Below, piece after piece: positions 1 through 7,538 of a stretch of 35,291 bases of DNA. The DNA comes from Sedimentisphaerales bacterium. GTDB lineage: Bacteria; Planctomycetota; Phycisphaerae; Sedimentisphaerales; Anaerobacaceae. The notes under the pieces were generated by a model. It saw nothing but the letters and a program-made list of their open reading frames with translations. It searched no databases and was not told where the DNA came from. The translations under genes and the position numbers were made by a program. The stretch's first letter is position 1; every line of letters starts with the position of its first letter. Location: assembly GCA_016936075.1 (NCBI GenBank), contig JAFGPS010000172.1:1-35291 (forward strand), given 5' to 3'.

Positions 1-50
1 CGCTCCGGCTACGCCTTCGCTCCGTTACACTGTCATCATACCATGTTTGT
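1..50. repeat. GC-rich edge sequence replacing the kinase 3' end
   Basis: The first ~30 bases are much richer in GC than the surrounding DNA and carry a direct repeat of CGCTCCG (1-7 and 18-24). They lie immediately beyond the premature-looking end of the histidine kinase. This looks like the edge of a dispersed repeat or inserted element, but only its margin is inside the window, so its nature is an inference. Confidence 0.3.
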
Positions 51-1334
51 TCAGTAAGTGTCAGATAAAGTTTTAACTAATACATTTGATTCGATCCAAA
101 TTTGTCCTCCATGAGTTTCAACCGCCTTTTTAACAAGTGACAAACCAATCCCGGCGTATCCTGAAACTTCCCATCTTTCCAGTGTCTGAAACATTTTAAA
201 TATCTTATCATGATATTTTTTCTCTATTCCGGGACCGTTGTCGGATATACTGAATTCCCAATACTTCGGACGTTCTGTAAAGTTTATTTCTATTAAGCCG
301 GCAGATTTATCTATGAATCTCGCTGAATTTTGTATTAAGTGATGGAATATTTGAGTCATTCTGTTTTGTTCGCATTTGATAACAGGAAGCTCTCTTTTTA
401 TATTAATCTTAATATTTTCTGGTAAATCTAATGATGAAATAACATCTTGTATTAAATCATTTATATTTATTGCATCAATTTTACAGGGAGACGATATAAG
501 TCTTGTATAAGCAAGCAAACCGTCTATCAAACTATGCATACGTTGTGTGCGAATGTCAAGCTGTTCTAATTTAGTCTTTGCTTCTTTACTTATTTCGCTG
601 GAATGATCATTTTTGAGCCATTCGGTTAAGGTTGATATTCCTCTCAGAGGTGTTTTCAGGTCATGTGTCATTACATAAGCTAATCGAGTTAACTCTTCAT
701 TGGATTTCATGACCTGTTCCAGGAGCGAAACCTGTTTTCGCTCTGCTTCTTTACGCTGCGAAATATCACGCACATATTCAACCACACCGGTTGGTTTTCC
801 TGATGCATCAAGTATCGGAAATGCAAAAAGTTCCAAATCAAATGCTACTTCATCTTTGTTAACAAGTTTAACCTCTTCCATTTCAAGCTCACCTGTTTCA
901 AGAGCACGTAAACAAGGGCAATTTTCACATTTTTTCTCACGCATATGATATGCTTGATAACATTTCTTTCCTTCCAGAGGTATCGAATGAGCATAATATT
1001 TTTCCATAGCCCCATTAACGCGAATAATATCAAGATCCGGGCTTAAAACACTGATACCATCCTGAATACTCTCAAGAATATCAGAAAGAAAAATTTCTCT
1101 TTCCAGTACAGATTGCTCCGCCTGTTTACGTACTTCAACTTCCTGTCGAAGTTTTTGGTTTACATCCATTAACTCTTTAGAGCTTAAATCCAGTGAACGC
1201 TCAATCAGGTTTCTATCTTTGTCAAAGCCCTCATAAGCTTCACTGATCGAATCGAACAGTGGAAGAAGTTCTTTTGGAATAGTGTCGATATTTCCAAGAA
1301 ATTTATGAATTTGTCGACTTAATAATGTATTCAT
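51..1334 (-). CDS. PAS-domain sensor histidine kinase, C-terminus altered
   Basis: A 427-residue cytoplasmic sensor kinase with no membrane segment. Residues ~40-80 form a coiled-coil-like linker, ~80-195 a PAS/PAC domain, ~205-280 the HisKA dimerisation domain with phospho-acceptor His224 in the motif THDLKTPLRG, and ~325-415 the HATPase domain (N-box Asn336, G1 box DNGPGI at 365-370, G2 box GYAGIGL at 392-398). The PAS carries four cysteines, Cys125, Cys136, Cys139 and Cys141, spaced like a metal, Fe-S or redox site; this is inference. Family members normally end with a beta-strand of the type GSTFYFTLP after the IW-ES motif. Here IWIES (412-416) is followed by 11 unrelated residues and a stop, so the last strand is missing, perhaps through an insertion at the window edge. 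The start codon lies 8 nt after the FIST gene's stop, so the two are almost certainly co-transcribed. No receiver domain or response regulator is visible. Confidence 0.9.
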   Translation of the reverse strand: MNTLLSRQIHKFLGNIDTIPKELLPLFDSISEAYEGFDKDRNLIERSLDLSSKELMDVNQKLRQEVEVRKQAEQSVLEREIFLSDILESIQDGISVLSPDLDIIRVNGAMEKYYAHSIPLEGKKCYQAYHMREKKCENCPCLRALETGELEMEEVKLVNKDEVAFDLELFAFPILDASGKPTGVVEYVRDISQRKEAERKQVSLLEQVMKSNEELTRLAYVMTHDLKTPLRGISTLTEWLKNDHSSEISKEAKTKLEQLDIRTQRMHSLIDGLLAYTRLISSPCKIDAININDLIQDVISSLDLPENIKINIKRELPVIKCEQNRMTQIFHHLIQNSARFIDKSAGLIEINFTERPKYWEFSISDNGPGIEKKYHDKIFKMFQTLERWEVSGYAGIGLSLVKKAVETHGGQIWIESNVLVKTLSDTY

Positions 1335-1342
1335 TTAATAAT

Positions 1343-2482
1343 TTATTCTTCGCAAAAAGTTGTTATCGTCATTGTCTGATTATGTAGTTCAGCTTGCTTG
1401 TTTTGTGGTTCAACCGGGCAAATCTCACCATAAGAATAAAAACCTGTAAGTGCTGCCTGGCTGCCCAATACGTTTTGTACATTTTCTACTTCTTCATCAA
1501 TTCTTTGTTTAAGTACAAGTTTTCTACCAACGCAACTGATAAGTATTGCAAGGTCCGGTTTTACAGAACCTGTTACCTGGCTATCGCGAGCCGATACTGC
1601 GGCACCTTCTGCCAGACGGTCGAAATTAGCTTTCATTAATCTTGCATTGCAACCTTGCGGGATATCTCCAGCGAATGTCATGCTTCCATCTTTTTCGTCA
1701 ACCGCCAATATTGTTCTTACAAGTCTCTCATTTGAGCCATCCAAAGAAAGACTCAATGGGAATAACAATCCAGTAGCAGGAAGACCATCTGCCTGGTCAC
1801 CAAGGTAAGTTTTATATAATTCAAGTGCCGGCTGATTATCGAGTTCAAATAATACGTTGTCTTTTGAACGTGTTATAAGACGATCAGGACCGAATGTATC
1901 CCTGCCTCCCTGTGAACCGTAACCGATTTTTATTGCATTGCCGTAAAGTCCTATAGCCGCTACTGTATGTTTGCCGCAATTTTCATCCAGTATGACAAGA
2001 GTTTCCTCGAATCGAGCCTGATCACCAGCTAATCCACCTGTGACAGAAACACCTTCTGGAAGCTTGCTTCGCAATCCTTTTGATAATGCACTGCCGTTAA
2101 TATTCAGACCATTTGACAAGACAAAAACATGTACCAATCCATCCTTTTTTAATCCTTCAGCCAATTGCTGGCCTGCTTGGTATGTATCAGCCATGTTGGT
2201 AATATTTGTCTGAGAAAACATTAAAGGTGTATCTTCAAAGAATACTGCTGTTGCTATCATCGAATCGTCATAAACAGAAGATCCCGCGATTTCACCTGCA
2301 GTAGAGCATCCTATAATATGTGCATTGGGGTAGAATTTTCGGACTTCATTAATGCGTTCATTATCTATCAATAATTTTCTTTCACCAAAAAGGAAGACTG
2401 CCTGTGCCTTTTCAGCGATTCCGTTTGAAGATATGGAACGCCAGCCGGTGTTTTCAATCCATTGTTTTTGTGTCGTTTTCAT
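1343..2482 (-). CDS. FIST N/C domain sensory protein
   Basis: A 379-residue protein with the FIST N-terminal domain (roughly residues 25-215, including the ACGCSTAGEI-like motif seen here as IIGCSTAGEI and the segment GGLAGDQARF) followed by FIST_C (ending with GFYSYGEICP and a TMTITTFCEE tail). FIST domains are known as small-ligand-sensing input modules of signal transduction proteins. The ligand cannot be read from sequence; amino acids and, in some relatives, nitric oxide have been proposed for the family. The longest ORF begins at a TTG at 2494, but that codon overlaps a GGAG ribosome-binding site lying 7 nt before the ATG at 2482, so the ATG was chosen. It sits directly upstream of the PAS histidine kinase with an 8-nt gap. 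The usual arrangement fuses FIST to, or pairs it with, such kinases, so this protein probably supplies the signal. Confidence 0.92.
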   Translation of the reverse strand: MKTTQKQWIENTGWRSISSNGIAEKAQAVFLFGERKLLIDNERINEVRKFYPNAHIIGCSTAGEIAGSSVYDDSMIATAVFFEDTPLMFSQTNITNMADTYQAGQQLAEGLKKDGLVHVFVLSNGLNINGSALSKGLRSKLPEGVSVTGGLAGDQARFEETLVILDENCGKHTVAAIGLYGNAIKIGYGSQGGRDTFGPDRLITRSKDNVLFELDNQPALELYKTYLGDQADGLPATGLLFPLSLSLDGSNERLVRTILAVDEKDGSMTFAGDIPQGCNARLMKANFDRLAEGAAVSARDSQVTGSVKPDLAILISCVGRKLVLKQRIDEEVENVQNVLGSQAALTGFYSYGEICPVEPQNKQAELHNQTMTITTFCEE

Positions 2483-2529
2483 TATTTTCTCCAAAGAAGT
2501 TCATTTTAGATTTAGATTTTATCTTCAAT

Positions 2530-2561
2530 ATTATAAGACTAAGACATACGGATTACGTCAA
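2530..2561 (-). promoter_or_regulatory. candidate promoter of the FIST-kinase operon
   Basis: On the minus strand a perfect TATAAT (2530-2535) lies about 48 nt upstream of the FIST start codon. A TTGACG (2556-2561) precedes it, but the 20-nt spacer is longer than the sigma-70 optimum. Position is sensible; the -35 assignment is weak. Confidence 0.3.
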
Positions 2562-2734
2562 ATCAATGGTATTCTATCGGTGCTAAAATAATGCGGCTTA
2601 AGTTGATTTTTGGAGTGAAAACAATAAAATATCCGTAACGGCCTACTTATCTCTAAGCAAAGGGCGAATAATATAATAATAAATAAACTACTGTTTGGGT
2701 TATATCTATATGTCAAAAAAAAAGACTGGTTTAG

Positions 2735-2911
2735 CTAATCGTCATCTTCATCATCATCGAAAACATCTTCTTCGCCATCGAAATCCTCTTCATCATCATC
2801 GTCTTCAAACGAATCCTCATCAAAATCCGAGAAATCAACGAGGCTATCGTCTGATGGTTCAAAATCATGGTCTTCATCAAAGGAATCTAAATCTTCATCT
2901 TCATCCCACAT
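2735..2911 (-). CDS. 58-residue Asp/Glu-rich acidic microprotein
   Basis: Reading the minus strand from the ATG at 2911 to a TAG at 2735-2737 gives a 58-residue protein that begins MWDEDEDLDSF and ends EDVFDDDEDDD. More than half of its residues are Asp or Glu, with regularly spaced Phe, and there is no Lys or Arg. AAGGAT lies about 10 nt upstream of the ATG as a possible ribosome-binding site. The opposite strand holds a longer frame, but its His/Arg/Asn/Leu-rich product is what the complement of GAT/GAA codons produces, so the minus-strand reading is preferred. Such proteins are usually intrinsically disordered and can mimic DNA charge or act as a chaperone or counter-ion; nothing here points to one role. 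It stands alone, about 250 bp upstream of the FIST gene. Confidence 0.65.
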   Translation of the reverse strand: MWDEDEDLDSFDEDHDFEPSDDSLVDFSDFDEDSFEDDDDEEDFDGEEDVFDDDEDDD

Positions 2912-3116
2912 GTTTGTTTATCCTTAATAAATAAAAAACTAATCACATATCAAGTATGTTCAAATTTGCTATATACATTGTTATTATATATTTAGCATGA
3001 TTTTACAAAAAAGTTTTTTAAAAAAAAGTATTTTTATAAATTTTTTTTATCTATTTAATATTGCGGTTAGATTTGGGGTTTTAGTTGGTGTTTTGCGATG
3101 TTTTATGATATTCGAG

Positions 3117-3551
3117 TCAAAATATTTTCAATAACCAGCTCCACGGTGGGATTTTGAGAAGAATCATGACTATTTGGAGGATAAAACCGGCTCCTGCGAA
3201 AATATACATATCTTTGCACTTCTGCTCCGAGCCTTCATTTTGAAACTTACACCAGGCAGGTATGAAAATAAGAAGGGGCAGTGCAAGGTACAGGCCGCAA
3301 AGAAAAACCAGTATTTTCAATTTACCAGGCAGTGGTTCGGAGGCTACTTTACGTATTTCTTCCTCCTGTGCTTTAATTCTTGCATGCCATTGGTCATTGA
3401 GTTCTTTCATTTTTTCGGGAGGCAATTTGCGTCTGGCAAGCTCAACTTTCGCGAAATGTACTGCTTCCGGCAGGTGCAATTTTGTGTGGGCATACTCAAT
3501 GAGGTCTATATCAGACAAATTCTGAATAAAATCTTCAACTTCTCGTTCCAT
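3117..3551 (-). CDS. hypothetical small membrane protein with two C-terminal helices
   Basis: A 144-residue protein of unrecognised family. Residues 1-75 are soluble, charged and helical (conserved-looking stretch SDIDLIEYAHTKLHLPEA, then a Lys/Glu-rich amphipathic helix). Residues ~79-99 and ~116-133 are hydrophobic and predicted to cross the membrane, separated by a short loop containing two Cys (101 and 111). With no signal peptide, the N-terminal half probably faces the cytoplasm. No good ribosome-binding site is visible before the ATG at 3551. It is flanked by gaps of about 200 bp on both sides, so it is probably monocistronic. The function is unknown. Confidence 0.65.
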   Translation of the reverse strand: MEREVEDFIQNLSDIDLIEYAHTKLHLPEAVHFAKVELARRKLPPEKMKELNDQWHARIKAQEEEIRKVASEPLPGKLKILVFLCGLYLALPLLIFIPAWCKFQNEGSEQKCKDMYIFAGAGFILQIVMILLKIPPWSWLLKIF

Positions 3552-3754
3552 GCTTATTTAGGAATAGGTACATGGACAGGAATACGCTCACTATTCGTGT
3601 GCCTAAGTCCTAACTCCTATACTTAAGCCGTGATTTTATTACTAATATTATGACCTTATGAAAAATGAAATGCAACAAAAATCCCACTAAAATAACAATT
3701 CAATATCTGGAAGCTATAGCTCCTAAAAGCTCTGCGCTTTACGCTAAGTTTTAC

Positions 3755-4120
3755 CTATTTTTTCATATTTTCAGTTTCAATCAAACCAACAGAACCTTTA
3801 CCTATGCCAAGGAATCCGTATGGCGTATTAACAAACCTTGATACAGGTTTACCATCAAGAATGTTATTATCAAGGATTTGAGTCTCTCCATTAATTATAT
3901 CTTTTATGAGAATTTGTTGCTTTCCAACTCCTTCATAATGAATATTCCATACTTTATTCTCGCAAGTAGCTGTATTCGATAAAATAAGAGCATTTTGTAT
4001 TAAATCATCTAAATAAGTATCGGTAATAAGCAGGCCATCTCTGCTTGTGCTCTTTAATCTCAATAATTCAACCTGTTCATCAGTAAGTTCGTTTTCAATA
4101 GAATTTATCCGTTTAACCTT
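3755..4120 (-). pseudogene. in-frame continuation of the CsgG-like protein beyond a TGA
   Basis: The frame of the upstream 1087-residue gene stays open for 121 more codons after its TGA (4121-4123), to a stop at 3755. The joined sequence is chemically coherent across the TGA (GLWKMDIST, stop, KVKRINSIENELTDEQVELL), and the segment has the repeated beta-strand character of the end of the upstream propeller. The only start inside it is a TTG at 4063 with no ribosome-binding site. The simplest reading is one gene of about 1209 codons interrupted by a single nonsense substitution (for example TTA to TGA) or by a sequencing error. Read-through or selenocysteine is possible, but no SECIS-like hairpin was seen just downstream. 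If no read-through occurs, this is an untranslated 3' remnant. Confidence 0.6.
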
Positions 4121-7100
4121 TCAAGTACTTATATCCATTTTCCAAAGCCCGACCCATTTATCCAATTCAGTACTTTCTCGGGATGGTTTGTTAAGTATAA
4201 ATAATAATTTATCAGGCTCAATAAATTTCATATTAGTTATTAGATAAGGGTGACCGGCATTGAATGGTTCTTCACCTTGTAAAGAACTGCATAATATTGA
4301 TTCCCATTTCCCTGTTTTAGGAGTGAATATACCTAAGCCGCTTTCCTGATTTTTATCTCCATAAGCTACCAATATATTGTTACCATCTCTGGCTATTGAA
4401 GAAATTAAGACAGAGGGAAGGCCATCCTTGTGAGTATAAACCTTAGCATTCTTTAATGTTTGAGGCATTCTTTTATTAGAGATTTCCTGAATGGAACGAG
4501 CATTCCTTTGATTAGCCATTGCAGTTAATCTCTTAAATTTATTTAGTGAATCTTCATTTGGTTCAATAGTAGAATTTTGCCTTACTGGTTGTCGGTTCTG
4601 GAATGCAGATTCTAACCTTCCTGATCTCGGACCAAAAGTTGGTTTATTATTGGTTTCAGTAATAAGGTTTGGATCTTTGAAGTAGTCATGTCCTGTTGTC
4701 ATACTACCGGGAAATTCTACAATACCAGTGCTTTTTATTGAAATATAAGTAACATCATTACTTATTTCCATGCTGGTAACCTTTGGCATAATTTCGGAAT
4801 AATAAAATGGAATAGACAAATCAGCCTGCCATAATGAAACAAGTTCTCTATTTTCCATATTTATACCAGCAAGCCCAAGGTTGATTTGACCATTTGTGAT
4901 AGCTCTCCCGGCATGTTTGTACTGAGGTCTGGAAGTAAAGCTGAACCAAAGCATTTCGTCCATATGGTCGGCTTCAATTATTACCTTAGCAGGCGATTCA
5001 GAAAGAGGTTCAAATGGTATATACCAGTCTTCATTTTTTAAGAGCATTTCCACATTTGGTTTTAATAATGCCTGATTTGGGACTAATTGGGGATAGTATA
5101 ATCTAATTTTTGCCTGTGCTTCTTTTATTCTTGAAAGAGATTTTTCAATTTGATTATTATCCTTATGAGTCTGTAAAACACCCTCAATTTCATTTAAGAT
5201 TTCAAGCCATTTTTTATATTCATCGTATTGTCCATTGGATTTAATATTTATTGAATATCCTGGATCCCAAAGTGCCAATGCTTGAGCATTGTTCGTTTCT
5301 ATTAATGGTTTATATACGTCTGACCAAATATCAATACCAGAAGAAGATAATAACGTTGTACCAATATTTTTCCTCATTCTCATTAATGGTATTGACGGCG
5401 AAAAACTAAAATCTCTTGAGTTATTTTGGAATTGTGCGGACAGAATATCTAATGCCTTGCGGGCATAATATTTTACATTGTTAAATTCTTGTTCATTAAC
5501 TTTAAGTTGTATTGATAATCCACATAAATCAAGGTTGCTGTTAAATTGAACAACAGGATCATCGATTTTTGTCATTTCCTTCAGATAATCCCACCAGAGT
5601 TTTAGAAAAATATCCTTAGTATTCTTTAAATAAAAATCATCTGATCCATCATCTTCTTCTGAGATATAAGTACCTTCAAGTCCATTCATAAAATTTATTC
5701 TAAATGAATAGTAGTAAATAGCGTTCCTTACTAAAGCATTTATTTCTCCTCCCAGTTTTGGCGGCATGATAAATTTATTATAAGCATTTTTAATATTCTC
5801 AAATAGCTCATACGGATCATCCGAACTAAGCCATGCCAAACATGCTCTCTGCTCGTAATTTCTTCGTGGCCCATTCCTTGGATCTAATAATTGTTCCTTG
5901 AGTGCTTTGTCTAAGGTTTCAATCAGGATTTTACGTGTTTTTCGATTCATATGCCTGATTTGTTCTGATGAAACCGAAGTGGATTCAGTAAAATATCCCT
6001 CTGAAAAATAAAGGCTGGGATTTAAACCAAATAAATCTTCGCATAGGTCATAGATTTGAGTTACGGTTATAATATCTTTTTCGTATGCGTCACGAATCTG
6101 GTGAACCATGTTGGAAACAAGCTCCGCAAATTCAAAATCTGTATAAAAATGATAGCCTATTTTAATAAACCTTGTAGAACCATATGAATGATCGCGTAAT
6201 CTCCATTCGAGTACAGTTAAATTTATGGTATAAAATACATTTTCAGGCTGTAAAGTATGTGCTGTTTCATAGAGAATTAATGCCTCATGAGGTCTGCCAT
6301 GAAGTAAAGAAAATTGTCCCTGTTGATAAAATGCTTCCGCTTCCCGTTCAGAAATCCATTTTTTTGAAAGAGAGGAGTTTTGTAATTGCTGGATTATTTC
6401 AGGTGTGGCTCGAACTATTGCATTAGAAGGCTCATTTGGTTCGACTGGGACTATGATAGATTTTAGATTCTCACCCGCGGCTTGTTTCAGGTTCAGGTGT
6501 AATTCTAATTGGTTATTATTGGATTGTACATAGCCGTCAATTAAAATTGCCGCACTCCAAAATTTTGTATCTTCGCCTTCTGTCATTAACTTTTCATCAA
6601 GCAGGATATCTAAATCTTCTCGTTCCATGATAATAATCTGCGGCTCAACACTCAGTCGTGCAGAAAGCAGTTTCGGTAATGTTCTTTCAAACATCCTATA
6701 TTGCTCACCCAACTGGACTCGATGAATATCGAGTATTCCAACCGGAATCAGTTTCTCATCCGGCTGATTTATTTTATTAAGTACACTATCTATTTTAGTG
6801 ATTATTCTTTCAATTGAATTATTTGACGGTTTTTCATCTGATTGCTCAAAATAATCCAGAACTCTCAATCCATGAGTGGCCTCTAAAACACGTATTCGAA
6901 TTATGTCATTAGTATTAGGACGGGGATTTGTTGTGGATTTACGTGTTGTCGAATTTAACTCTAAAGGGATAGGCGAAGGCGAACTATAACCTGCTTTATT
7001 TCGAATAGTTCCAGGAGGAATAGCACCGGTTTCTATGTTTTTGTTTCCACTGTTCTGTTCTGGCATAGGGAGTTCTGCAGAGAGAATTATTAATGCGTCG

Positions 7101-7384
7101 GCTCGCAATAATTTCCCAATTTTGATAGTATTATTCCTATCGAGAAGTCCGGCGGCACTCAATTGTTGTTCTTCAAGAATCCTATCAATAGCGGTTCGCT
7201 CAAGAAGCTTAATATCTTCCCTCTGCGACAATTCCACCTCAAGCATCGAAACCAGAGGTGATTTATCTAATCCGGATGCTTTATCGGCGATTAAAGCGAG
7301 GTTTATTGGTTTGCCTGAAGCCGCAAAAATAGGTGTAGTTAGGGATAATATTGCAATTGCCAGCAAGATATTCGTAATGCGCAT
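4121..7384 (-). CDS. large exported protein: two CsgG-like domains, TPR, propeller-like C-terminus
   Basis: A 1087-residue secreted or periplasmic protein. The ATG at 7384 begins a signal peptide (MRITNILLAIAILSL, cleavage near FAASG); the longer TTG start at 7408 was rejected because it places charged residues before the signal and GAGG precedes the ATG. Next comes a CsgG/curli-assembly-like domain, residues ~25-100, with the family hallmark LLERTAIDRILEEQQLSAAG followed by IGKLLRADALI. A second copy follows at ~215-330 with MEREDLDILLDEKL. CsgG-family domains sit at the outer membrane, or help assemble secretion and polysaccharide machines. Around residues 345-400 there is a TPR pair (FYQQGQFSLLHGRPHEALILYETA), then a long uncharacterised helical region, then from ~830 a beta-rich, propeller-like region with DGLPSVLISSIARDGNNILVAYG. 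The gene ends at an in-frame TGA; see the entry for 3755-4120. It begins 154 bp downstream of the glucan operon and probably has its own promoter. Confidence 0.75.
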   Translation of the reverse strand: MRITNILLAIAILSLTTPIFAASGKPINLALIADKASGLDKSPLVSMLEVELSQREDIKLLERTAIDRILEEQQLSAAGLLDRNNTIKIGKLLRADALIILSAELPMPEQNSGNKNIETGAIPPGTIRNKAGYSSPSPIPLELNSTTRKSTTNPRPNTNDIIRIRVLEATHGLRVLDYFEQSDEKPSNNSIERIITKIDSVLNKINQPDEKLIPVGILDIHRVQLGEQYRMFERTLPKLLSARLSVEPQIIIMEREDLDILLDEKLMTEGEDTKFWSAAILIDGYVQSNNNQLELHLNLKQAAGENLKSIIVPVEPNEPSNAIVRATPEIIQQLQNSSLSKKWISEREAEAFYQQGQFSLLHGRPHEALILYETAHTLQPENVFYTINLTVLEWRLRDHSYGSTRFIKIGYHFYTDFEFAELVSNMVHQIRDAYEKDIITVTQIYDLCEDLFGLNPSLYFSEGYFTESTSVSSEQIRHMNRKTRKILIETLDKALKEQLLDPRNGPRRNYEQRACLAWLSSDDPYELFENIKNAYNKFIMPPKLGGEINALVRNAIYYYSFRINFMNGLEGTYISEEDDGSDDFYLKNTKDIFLKLWWDYLKEMTKIDDPVVQFNSNLDLCGLSIQLKVNEQEFNNVKYYARKALDILSAQFQNNSRDFSFSPSIPLMRMRKNIGTTLLSSSGIDIWSDVYKPLIETNNAQALALWDPGYSINIKSNGQYDEYKKWLEILNEIEGVLQTHKDNNQIEKSLSRIKEAQAKIRLYYPQLVPNQALLKPNVEMLLKNEDWYIPFEPLSESPAKVIIEADHMDEMLWFSFTSRPQYKHAGRAITNGQINLGLAGINMENRELVSLWQADLSIPFYYSEIMPKVTSMEISNDVTYISIKSTGIVEFPGSMTTGHDYFKDPNLITETNNKPTFGPRSGRLESAFQNRQPVRQNSTIEPNEDSLNKFKRLTAMANQRNARSIQEISNKRMPQTLKNAKVYTHKDGLPSVLISSIARDGNNILVAYGDKNQESGLGIFTPKTGKWESILCSSLQGEEPFNAGHPYLITNMKFIEPDKLLFILNKPSRESTELDKWVGLWKMDIST

Positions 7385-7431
7385 CGGTTTTTTATCCTCA
7401 AACGACAATACAAGTCAGATATTCTCTATTT

Positions 7432-7458
7432 GTGACGTGGGCAAGATGCCCGCGACAC
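7432..7458. repeat. strong palindromic hairpin between glucan operon and CsgG-like gene
   Basis: A 12-bp near-perfect inverted repeat (arms GTGACGTGGGCA and TGCCCGCGACAC, loop AGA; one mismatch and one G-T wobble). No T-run follows on either strand, so it is not a classic intrinsic terminator. Its GGGCAAGATGCCC core resembles short palindromic repeats dispersed in many bacterial genomes. It could protect the 3' end of the operon mRNA or be a REP-like element. Confidence 0.6.
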
Positions 7459-7538
7459 TCTCTATAAAGTAAAGACTCCTGACATCGAAAATTATTTCAA
7501 AAAAAACTCGTCTCGCTGTATATTTTACAAAATTATTT

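Noticed and set aside
2695-2934. 79-residue plus-strand frame rich in His, Arg and Asn
   Set aside because: It is the complement of the acidic microprotein; its composition is what antisense GAT/GAA codons give, and it lacks a ribosome-binding site.
3174-3626. 150-residue plus-strand frame
   Set aside because: It is antisense to the two-helix membrane protein and its product has no coherent domain.
4121-4123. Selenocysteine at the in-frame TGA
   Set aside because: No SECIS-like hairpin was seen directly after the TGA and no Sec machinery is in the window; kept only as an unlikely alternative.
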